This document shows, one piece after another, positions 58,305 to 64,000 of a stretch of 64,000 nucleotides of DNA. Position numbers and translations under genes: made by a program. The DNA lies in NCBI RefSeq assembly GCF_001050015.1, contig NZ_CVTB01000133.1, forward strand, positions 1 to 64,000. The letters run 5' to 3'. Origin of the DNA: Mycolicibacterium malmesburyense (GTDB lineage Bacteria; Actinomycetota; Actinomycetes; Mycobacteriales; Mycobacteriaceae). Under the pieces are notes generated by a model, which worked only from the letters and a program-made list of their open reading frames with translations, had not been told where the DNA came from and did no database searches. The first letter of the stretch is position 1; every line of letters starts with the position of its first letter.

Positions 58305-59363
58305 TCAGATGCTGAGTCGGCGGTAGCGCTGCAGACGCCGGATTCCCGCCGCGGAGACCGCACCGTCGTGCGGCGCGATCGCGGTTCCGAGGCGCGCGCG
58401 CACGTTGTCGACGTCGAGGTGCGTCCCGATCGCGACGAGCGCATTGGTCTTCCCGCCGACTCGGGCCGACGACGGTGCGTTCGCGATGTGGACGGACGTG
58501 CCGACCACGTTGACCACGTAGCGGCGCGTGCGTTCGCGATATCGGACCGCGACCGTGCCCTTGAGCCGGTACACCCCGGCGGGTGGCTTTTCCAGCAGGT
58601 CGATCAGCGTGGCGGGATCGACGCAACCGTCGCCGGTGACGGTCACCGAATCGGCGTGCACGTGGTGTCCGTGGTCGTCGGTGTCGGTGTCGGTGTCGGT
58701 GTCCACGAGCAGCTCCCGCAGCGACAGCTGCTCACCGACCGCGGCGGATTCGGCCACGTCGTACAGCAGCGCCGGATCGATGCGCCCGGCCGTGGCACCG
58801 ACGACGTGGACATCCGGATTTCGTTCGCGCACACGGCTTTCGATTCGGCCGAGGACCGCAGCACGGTCGTTCTCGGAAACTTGGTCGAGCTTGTTGACCA
58901 CCACCAGCGACGCCGCGCCGTAGCGGGCGGGCGGAGTGGCGTGGTCGTCGACGGTGTCGAAATGGGTGGCGGCGTCGATCACGTCGACGACGCCGCCCGG
59001 CCGTATGCGATCCACCCCGCTGAACCGAATGATCCGCGAGATCGCGATCGGGTCGGCTATGCCGCTGGCCTCGATGATGATGGCGTCCAGGCCGAGCTTC
59101 GGATCGGCGAGCTTGGCCAGCGCGCCGTCGAGGCCACCTTCGTCGGGTAGGCAGCAGATGCACCCTCCGGCGATCGAGGCCGGCTCGTCGACTTGGCCGG
59201 TGACCAGGGCGGCGTCGACGTTGAGTTCGCCGAAGTCGTTGATGATGACGCCGATACGGGCCCCCGGTTGACGCAACACGTGGTTGAGCAGCGTGGTCTT
59301 ACCGGCGCCGAGGTAGCCGGTCAGGGCGATGGCCGGAATCGTCGTCGCTGTCACGCGACACAT
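58305..59363 (-). CDS. CobW/COG0523-family GTPase (metal chaperone type)
   Basis: A 352-aa CobW-type GTPase: Walker A GYLGAGKT (16-23), the metal motif C68-x-C70-C71 (GCICC), Walker B-like IIEASGIADP, and NKLD for guanine binding. A repeated TDTDTDTD stretch followed by DHGHHVHAD lies between the two domains and may bind Zn, Ni or Co. The C-terminal CobW domain starts near VYRLKGTVAVRYR. ATG 59363 was chosen; a GTG at 59354 is also possible. Such proteins deliver metal to target enzymes. Confidence 0.9.
   Translation of the reverse strand: MCRVTATTIPAIALTGYLGAGKTTLLNHVLRQPGARIGVIINDFGELNVDAALVTGQVDEPASIAGGCICCLPDEGGLDGALAKLADPKLGLDAIIIEASGIADPIAISRIIRFSGVDRIRPGGVVDVIDAATHFDTVDDHATPPARYGAASLVVVNKLDQVSENDRAAVLGRIESRVRERNPDVHVVGATAGRIDPALLYDVAESAAVGEQLSLRELLVDTDTDTDTDDHGHHVHADSVTVTGDGCVDPATLIDLLEKPPAGVYRLKGTVAVRYRERTRRYVVNVVGTSVHIANAPSSARVGGKTNALVAIGTHLDVDNVRARLGTAIAPHDGAVSAAGIRRLQRYRRLSI
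58677..58700 (-). repeat. Hexanucleotide repeat in CobW-type gene
   Basis: Four perfect tandem copies of GTCGGT, read on the minus strand as the codons for repeated Thr-Asp. It is in frame, so a change in copy number would alter the acidic linker length without a frameshift. Confidence 0.7.
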
Positions 59364-59385
59364 GATTGCAGCGTTGCGACCTGTG

Positions 59386-59421
59386 CGTCCGCCCACAGGG
59401 GGTTTCGGACCCGGGCGGACG
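59386..59421. promoter_or_regulatory. Inverted repeat between CobW-type and CsbD-type genes
   Basis: CGTCCGCCC (59386-59394) and GGGCGGACG (59413-59421), 9-base perfect arms with an 18-base spacer, in the 88-base divergent promoter. It may be an operator or an RNA hairpin in the CsbD-gene leader. Confidence 0.4.
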
Positions 59422-59451
59422 TGGAACCTTGACACTTGAGAGGAGGCCCGA

Positions 59452-60000
59452 ATGACGGACCACGACAAGGCCGGGCAGGCACGCGAAGGCCTGCTCGACT
59501 CGGTGAAGGGCAAGGCCAAAGAGATGTTCGGTGCGATCACCGGGAATGACTCGATGACCGCCGAAGGCCAACTTCAGCAGGCCGAGGCCGAACGCCGTAA
59601 AGAGGCCAACACGATCGAAGCGGTCGCCGATGCCGAGGCGCGGGACGCCCGCACCGACGTCGCGGAGGCCAAGCGCGAGGCCGCCAAGGAGCGCACCGAG
59701 GTGAATGCCGAGGCCGCCGCCGAAAAGGGCGCGGTCGAGAATCAGAAAGCGGCCCAGAAGCGCGCCGCCGAAGACGCCGTACACCAGCAGCTGGAGCGGG
59801 AGCGCGCACAGGCCGATCTCGACGCCGAGCGCAAGGCCCGTGAGGCCCGGATCGAGCAGCGGGCGGAAGTGCATGACGCCGACACCCAGCTCGCCGGAGC
59901 GCTCGAAGACCACCGCGAAGCCGTCGAGGAGTCGGCAAGCGCGAAGGCCGAAGCCGCCCGTATCCGGCGGCAGGCCGACAACCTCAACGACAACGCCTGA
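59452..60000 (+). CDS. CsbD-like protein with coiled-coil extension
   Basis: A 182-aa protein. Residues about 18-45 (VKGKAKEMFGAITGNDSMTAEGQLQQ) match the CsbD stress-protein pattern. The remaining 135 residues are a long Ala/Glu/Arg/Lys helix with no hydrophobic segment, predicted coiled coil. Ordinary CsbD proteins are only about 60-70 aa. GAGAGGAGG precedes the ATG. The next gene encodes a similar coiled coil, so the two may bind each other. A stress role is likely, the mechanism unknown. Confidence 0.85.
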   Translation: MTDHDKAGQAREGLLDSVKGKAKEMFGAITGNDSMTAEGQLQQAEAERRKEANTIEAVADAEARDARTDVAEAKREAAKERTEVNAEAAAEKGAVENQKAAQKRAAEDAVHQQLERERAQADLDAERKAREARIEQRAEVHDADTQLAGALEDHREAVEESASAKAEAARIRRQADNLNDNA

Positions 60001-60024
60001 TCAAGGCATAGAAGGAGCTTGACC

Positions 60025-60690
60025 ATGAGCCTCACCGCTATTCCGAAGGCGGTGCTGAGATTTCAGTACCAGGTGGCCCGAATGCCGCTGCAGTTGATCG
60101 ACGACCGGTTCGTCGCGCGAATGAACGACGAGGCACCCGCCCGCCTGTTCTATGAGCGTTCCCTCGGAATGCTGGACGTCACGGTTGGCGCCGCGCTCGG
60201 CGACCAGGAGCTGCAGAAGCGGGGCGCCACCGCCGTCGAGCGCACCGATGCCCTGCGCCGGGCGGCCGAACTCGATGCCGCCGCGGACGAGAACGTCAAG
60301 CAGGCGGGCAGGGAGCTGAAGGTCACGCGCGAGAAGGCGCTGCAGGACAAACAGCAGGCCTTCGAAGAGACCGAGGCCGAGGCACGTCAGGCGCGCACCG
60401 AGGCGCAGCAGCGCAAGCGCACGGCGGTCGAAGATGCCGAGAAGAAGATCGTCGAGAGCAAGAAGCGGGCCGATGAGATCGCCGCGCAGCGCAAGAAGAA
60501 CGTCGAGAGCGCGAAGCGCCGCGAAGAAGAGCAGATCGAGGCGGCCGAGCGTGGTGCGGCGAAGGCGGCCACCGCGAAGCTGGCCGACGCGCAGGACAAG
60601 CGCGTGGACGCGACGGTGACACGGGCGCAGGCCGACAAGATCGAAGACCTCGCCGACGCTGAGAAGGACAAGCGCAAAGCGGACGGCTAG
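60025..60690 (+). CDS. Coiled-coil protein
   Basis: A 221-aa protein. A moderately hydrophobic N-terminal 50 residues (AIPKAVLRFQYQVARMPLQLIDDRF) may touch a membrane or partner. They are followed by about 150 residues of Ala/Glu/Lys/Arg coiled coil. ATG 60025 has AAGGAG seven bases upstream; the TTG at 60019 is too close to it. It is 24 bases behind the CsbD-like gene. I know no specific function. Confidence 0.85.
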   Translation: MSLTAIPKAVLRFQYQVARMPLQLIDDRFVARMNDEAPARLFYERSLGMLDVTVGAALGDQELQKRGATAVERTDALRRAAELDAAADENVKQAGRELKVTREKALQDKQQAFEETEAEARQARTEAQQRKRTAVEDAEKKIVESKKRADEIAAQRKKNVESAKRREEEQIEAAERGAAKAATAKLADAQDKRVDATVTRAQADKIEDLADAEKDKRKADG

Positions 60691-62099
60691 ATCCCGAGCA
60701 GCGACTCGATCCAGCCTCGCGCGAAGTAGAGCAGGAAGCCCGCGGCGACCACCCACAACAGTGGGCTGATCTCGCGGGCTTTTCCTGCTGCCGAGCGCAG
60801 CACCACCCAGGCGATGAAGCCGACACCGATGCCGTTGGCGATCGAGTACGAGAACGGCATCGTCGCCACCGTCAGCACGACGGGCAGCGCCACCGAGAAC
60901 TCGGAGATGTCGATGTAGCGCAGGTGCGACACCATCATCGCGCCGACGATCACCAACGCCGCCGCGGCCACCTCGGTGGGTACCACCGAAGCCAGCGGCG
61001 AGATGAACATCGCGGCGAGGAACAGCACGCCGGTGACGATGTTCGCCAGCCCGGTGCGGGCGCCCTCTCCGATGCCGGCGCCCGATTCCACGAACACGGT
61101 GTTCGACGACGCCGACGATGCACCGCCGACCACGGCGCCCGCACCTTCGACGACGAGGGCCGCCCGCAGCCGCGGGAAGGTGCCTTTCTCGTCGGCCAGT
61201 CCGGCCTCCCGCGACAGCCCGGTGAAGGTGCCCATGGCGTCGAAGAAGTTCGCGAACACGAGCGTGAAGACGAACATGGTCGCGGCGATCACGCCGATGC
61301 GGCCGAAGCTGTCCATGCTGAAGGCGCCGACGAGCGAGAGATCCGGTAGGGCGAACGGTGAGCCCGACAGGGTGGGCACCGACAGGCTCCAGCCGCCGGG
61401 TTTGTCCTCGGCGGATCCGAGGTGCCAGACAGCCTCGATCGCCACCGCAGCCGCCGTCCCGGTGATGAGCCCAATGAGTATGCCGCCCCGTACTTTTCGG
61501 GCCACCAGGATGCCCGTCAGCAGCAACGTGAACGCGAAGACGACGGTGGGCACGGTGCTGATTGATCCGCTGCCGTCGCCGCCGAGGCCGACCGGCGGCG
61601 ACGGTCTTCCGGTCGAACCGATGAACCCCGCATCGACCAGGCCGATGAACAGGATGAACAACCCGATACCGGATGTGATCGCGAGCTTCAGCTGCATCGG
61701 CACCGCGTCGAACACCAGACGCCGCAGCCCGGTCGCCGCCAGCACGACGATGATGAGGCCGTTGATCACCACGAGCCCCATGGCCTCGGCCCAGGTGAGG
61801 GATCCGACGAGCGTCGTCGCAACGAACGAGTTGATCCCCAGCCCTGCGGCGAACGCGAACGGCATCCGCGCGATCAGGCCGAACAGGATCGTCATCACGC
61901 CCGCCGCCAGCGCGGTGACCGCCGAAACCTCGGCGAACTGCAGTCGATCGCCGGTGACATCCTCCGAGCTGGACAGGATGATCGGGTTCAGCACGATGAT
62001 GTAGGCCATCGCGATGAACGTCACCAGGCCCCCGCGGGCCTCCGCTCCGATTGTCGAGCCACGGGCCGAGATCTCGAAGAAGCGGTCGAGGCGGTTCAT
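60687..62099 (-). CDS. NCS2-family purine/xanthine-type permease (AzgA-like)
   Basis: A 470-aa polytopic permease (about 12-14 membrane spans) of the AzgA branch, which imports hypoxanthine, guanine, adenine or xanthine by proton symport. It starts with STIGAEARGGLVTFIAMAYIIVLNPIIL and has PFAFAAGLGINSFVA and the conserved VFANFFDAMGTFTGLSREAGL. It lies 10 bases behind the MarR gene, so expression is probably tied to that regulator. Confidence 0.93.
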   Translation of the reverse strand: MNRLDRFFEISARGSTIGAEARGGLVTFIAMAYIIVLNPIILSSSEDVTGDRLQFAEVSAVTALAAGVMTILFGLIARMPFAFAAGLGINSFVATTLVGSLTWAEAMGLVVINGLIIVVLAATGLRRLVFDAVPMQLKLAITSGIGLFILFIGLVDAGFIGSTGRPSPPVGLGGDGSGSISTVPTVVFAFTLLLTGILVARKVRGGILIGLITGTAAAVAIEAVWHLGSAEDKPGGWSLSVPTLSGSPFALPDLSLVGAFSMDSFGRIGVIAATMFVFTLVFANFFDAMGTFTGLSREAGLADEKGTFPRLRAALVVEGAGAVVGGASSASSNTVFVESGAGIGEGARTGLANIVTGVLFLAAMFISPLASVVPTEVAAAALVIVGAMMVSHLRYIDISEFSVALPVVLTVATMPFSYSIANGIGVGFIAWVVLRSAAGKAREISPLLWVVAAGFLLYFARGWIESLLGI

Positions 62100-62109
62100 C
62101 CCTCAGACC

Positions 62110-62544
62110 CTATGGGGCGCCGTCGACGCGCGTCATCTCGTGCAGGGCCCGCAGGAACGCTCGCCGGTCAGCCGGTGACAACACCGACAGCCACCGTTCC
62201 TCACCGCGCTGGATCTCCGTCTGGACCGAGTCCTTCAGGGCGCGACCGGCTTCGGTGATCGCGAGCAGCCGGACACGTCGGTCGGCGGGATCGGGTCGCC
62301 GCTCGATGTAGCCCTTCTCCTGCAGCTCGTCGAGCGTGGGGATGATCCGGGTCTTGTCGGCGCCGATGGCTTCGGCGAGCGCGGCCTGGGTGCGCACCGG
62401 TGACTCGTCGAGCGCGAGCAGCACGCTGTACCCCCACATCGACGCGCCATGTTCGGCGAGCACCGGGGTTTCGAGCGCGATCAACCGCCGGAGCAGCGGC
62501 GCGAGCATCGCCGCGAGGTCGGGTCGTCGCGGCTTCGACGGCAT
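62110..62544 (-). CDS. MarR-family regulator
   Basis: A 144-aa winged-helix regulator: LLALDESPVRTQAALAEAIGADKTRIIPTLDELQEKGYIERRPDPADRRVRLLAITEAG contains the recognition helix and the wing. It is co-transcribed with the purine permease. The near-palindrome at 62587-62604 in the divergent promoter is a candidate site. The ligand is unknown, possibly a purine or urate. Confidence 0.93.
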   Translation of the reverse strand: MPSKPRRPDLAAMLAPLLRRLIALETPVLAEHGASMWGYSVLLALDESPVRTQAALAEAIGADKTRIIPTLDELQEKGYIERRPDPADRRVRLLAITEAGRALKDSVQTEIQRGEERWLSVLSPADRRAFLRALHEMTRVDGAP

Positions 62545-62586
62545 GAGGAGATATTAAGCGTTGACCAATCATGTGCAGACATATAT

Positions 62587-62604
62587 CGTAAGCATATGCA
62601 TACG
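62587..62604. promoter_or_regulatory. Near-palindrome in MarR divergent promoter
   Basis: CGTAAGCATATGCATACG is an 18-base palindrome except for one mismatched pair. It includes the ATG of the plus-strand gene at 62596, so a bound regulator would block both directions. Confidence 0.45.
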
Positions 62605-63231
62605 AATAATGATCCGCGACCGGCGCACCGGCTCGCGGTCGCCAAGACAGTAGAGACCGCCTCGAAGGTCACAGCCGACGACTTCGATCGCCCGACGCCG
62701 TGTGCGGGGTGGAACCTCGCCGATCTGTTGATCCATATGACCGTGCAGCACAAGGGGTTTGCGGCAGCCGCGCGGGGAGCCGGCGCCGACCTTGCGGTGT
62801 GGCGGCCGGTGACCGTCGCCGAGGCGGTCCACGCCGACCCCGGCGGCGCGTACGCCGCGGCGGCCAGCGAGGTGCTGGACGCGTTCGCCGCCGACGGTGT
62901 GCTGGACGCGACGTTCGCGCTACCCGAGTTCGGACCGGACGCCACTGTTCCGGGAGCGATGGCGATCGGGTTCCATTTCGTCGACTACGTCGTGCACGGG
63001 TGGGACCTCGCCCGCAGCATCGGTGTGCCGTTCGTGCTGCCCGCCGAGGTGGTCGAGGCCGTGGTGCCGGTGGCGATGGCGGTTCCCGACGGCGACATCC
63101 GCGACGCGGACGATTCGCCGTTCGCGCGTGCGGTGTCCGCCGGGGAGGACTCGAGCGACCTCGATCGGGTGTTGCGTCACCTGGGTCGATCGCCGGGGTG
63201 GCGGGCCGAGGGCGTCACCGCGGGTCGATGA
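62596..63231 (+). CDS. TIGR03086-like (maleylpyruvate isomerase N-domain/DinB-like) protein
   Basis: A 211-aa helical-bundle protein of the mycothiol-dependent isomerase-like group: DFDRPTPCAGWNLADLLIHMTVQHKGF at the start and a metal-type His in FVDYVVHGWDLARSIG. Members bind a divalent metal; some use mycothiol. The ATG at 62596 was chosen because the longer frame overlaps the MarR gene. It is divergent from MarR and may be a target of it. Confidence 0.88.
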   Translation: MHTNNDPRPAHRLAVAKTVETASKVTADDFDRPTPCAGWNLADLLIHMTVQHKGFAAAARGAGADLAVWRPVTVAEAVHADPGGAYAAAASEVLDAFAADGVLDATFALPEFGPDATVPGAMAIGFHFVDYVVHGWDLARSIGVPFVLPAEVVEAVVPVAMAVPDGDIRDADDSPFARAVSAGEDSSDLDRVLRHLGRSPGWRAEGVTAGR

Positions 63232-63586
63232 GGTCGCGCAGGCTCTCGGCCGGGACGACGGATGCGCCGGCGGCGCGCACCCGCTCGGCGAGTTGCCGGT
63301 CGGACGTCGCCACGCTGATGTCGTCCGGCCGATCGTCGGCGCGGATCAGGCGGACGATCTCGTCGTCCGCCGAGTTGGCCGTGGCGCGCGGGGCATGCGC
63401 GACCGTGACGACCGTCGACGCGATCGGTGGCTCCGGAGGGCGTTCGAACACGACCGTGACGTCGTCACCCTGAGGCCGCCAGGCTTCCAGCCGCTCGACG
63501 AGGGTCACCATGGCGCGGTGGCGATCACGCCACCAGCCGTCGGGGCGCGACCCGATCACGTTCATCCCGTCGACGATCCAGCGCAT
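63215..63586 (-). CDS. NYN/PIN-like domain protein (YacP-type)
   Basis: A 123-aa protein starting with the NYN signature WIVDGMNVIGS and containing further acidic residues in SADDEIVRLIRADDRPDDISVATSDRQLAERVRAAG, which line the metal site of this RNase-like fold. The ATG at 63586 is chosen; upstream frame is Arg-rich and not part of the family. It is probably a ribonuclease acting in RNA turnover. It overlaps the convergent gene by 17 bases. Confidence 0.88.
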   Translation of the reverse strand: MRWIVDGMNVIGSRPDGWWRDRHRAMVTLVERLEAWRPQGDDVTVVFERPPEPPIASTVVTVAHAPRATANSADDEIVRLIRADDRPDDISVATSDRQLAERVRAAGASVVPAESLRDLIDPR

Positions 63587-63642
63587 CGTTCGTCGAGGAC
63601 GGGCTTCGGCCGAAAGGGGCCGGATCAGCAGGCGTGCCCGGT

Positions 63643-63675
63643 CTGCTTGGCCGCCGGATGCCGACGGCCAAGCAG
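63643..63675. terminator. Stem-loop, probable terminator
   Basis: CTGCTTGGCCG and CGGCCAAGCAG form a perfect 11-bp stem with an 11-base loop, which can extend by 3 more pairs. It lies between the STAS-domain gene and the NYN gene, both on the minus strand. There is no T-run, which is common for mycobacterial terminators. Confidence 0.55.
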
Positions 63676-63720
63676 GTAACCGAGCCAACGAATATCGAGA
63701 AGCACCTGGGTCGCCTTCCG

Positions 63721-64000
63721 CTATGCAGTCTTCTGGGTCAACAGCGGCAGCAGTCGGCGCCGTTCTTCGATATTTTCCGCGAAGTGGTGAAGCGCGTCGG
63801 GCACACATGCGGTAATCGGCACGCTCACGCCAGAACCGCGCAAAACTCGTTGCACGTCGTCGCTGGCGATAACGGTCCAATCGACCTCGGTGTGATAGCA
63901 GCATTCATCGATGTCGTACAACAACGAAATAAGTTGCTCCGCACACGACCTCACGCCACTCAAATCGAGCACGAATGGCTTCTCGGCCAAAACGAATCGG
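63721..64000 (-). CDS. STAS-domain protein, 5' end outside window
   Basis: The last 92 codons of a frame that runs off the window edge. FVLDLSGVRSCAEQLISLLYDID and the following DWTVIASDDVQRVLRGSGV match the second half of a STAS (anti-sigma-factor antagonist-like) domain. The conserved Ser that is phosphorylated in regulators of this type is expected at the DLSGV-R-S-C region. A role in sigma-factor control is possible but not proven. Confidence 0.7.
   Translation of the reverse strand, partial: RFVLAEKPFVLDLSGVRSCAEQLISLLYDIDECCYHTEVDWTVIASDDVQRVLRGSGVSVPITACVPDALHHFAENIEERRRLLPLLTQKTA

Noticed and set aside
56559..59150. 863-codon open frame on the plus strand
   Set aside because: It is antisense to the BrkB, polymerase-domain and CobW genes, which have clear motifs. 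Its translation is Arg/Gly/Asp-rich with no domain.
1..64000. Insertion sequences, phage genes, CRISPR arrays, tRNA or rRNA genes
   Set aside because: No transposase or integrase motif, regular direct-repeat array or structural RNA pattern was seen on either strand.

Overview
This window is high-G+C actinobacterial DNA. Frequent GTG starts, start-stop overlaps of 1-4 nt, F420-type monooxygenase, YihY/BrkB, LigD-type polymerase-domain and CsbD proteins, and above all the number of FadD/FadE/enoyl-CoA hydratase genes suggest a fast-growing environmental Mycobacterium (Mycolicibacterium). This is inferred from gene content only; there is no rRNA gene in the window. I saw no insertion sequence, CRISPR array, tRNA or rRNA. 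Gene-free stretches are all under 300 bases.

Positions 1-56,300 are one dense catabolic island for CoA-thioester chemistry. It encodes four acyl-CoA ligases, eight acyl-CoA dehydrogenases (ACADs), six enoyl-CoA hydratase/isomerase paralogues, four MaoC hot-dog proteins, two lipid-transfer/thiolase-like proteins each next to a DUF35 Zn-ribbon protein, a single and a fused tandem CaiB/BaiF CoA-transferase, three cytochromes P450, four amidohydrolase-2 paralogues, SDRs, an aldehyde dehydrogenase, a TauD-type dioxygenase, an HpaI-type aldolase and three TetR-family regulators. The best-defined block (6785-13546, minus strand) has the parts list of the mycobacterial igr operon, which removes the last three carbons of the cholesterol side chain: P450, two ACADs, MaoC plus DUF35 (the two halves of ChsH2 as separate genes), ChsH1-like MaoC, and an Ltp2-like aldolase that keeps both candidate active-site tyrosines. 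The likely substrates are therefore polycyclic or isoprenoid acids with a branched side chain. The actual compound cannot be read from sequence.

Other blocks are: CoA-transferase plus P450 (4343-6774); aldehyde dehydrogenase plus tandem CoA-transferase (13783-17657); amidohydrolase, heteromeric ACAD pair and ligase (22763-27689); a six-gene minus-strand run of MaoC, hydratases, ACAD and ligase (40159 to 33783); behind it a separate operon of two unannotated micro-ORFs (32 and 39 codons), two membrane proteins and two SDR-fold proteins (33662 to 30937); a ligase next to a second thiolase-like/DUF35 pair (42007-45120); and an HpaI aldolase, dioxygenase, D-2-hydroxyacid dehydrogenase and hydratase operon (45160-49034).

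Two recurring palindromes sit in the promoters of this island. Motif A is GAGAA-N6-TTCTC (3658, 22729, 28918, 54462, with weaker relatives at 19375 and 20053). Motif B is TTCTCA-N4-TGAGAA-like (4283, 29546, 33713, 52445). They suggest that scattered divergent operons form two regulons, probably run by the resident TetR proteins.

From 56,244 to the end the content changes to general cell functions: BrkB-like membrane protein, LigD-type polymerase domain, CobW GTPase, a CsbD/coiled-coil pair, a purine/xanthine-type NCS2 permease with its MarR regulator, a TIGR03086-like protein, a NYN/PIN-like protein and the end of a STAS-domain protein.
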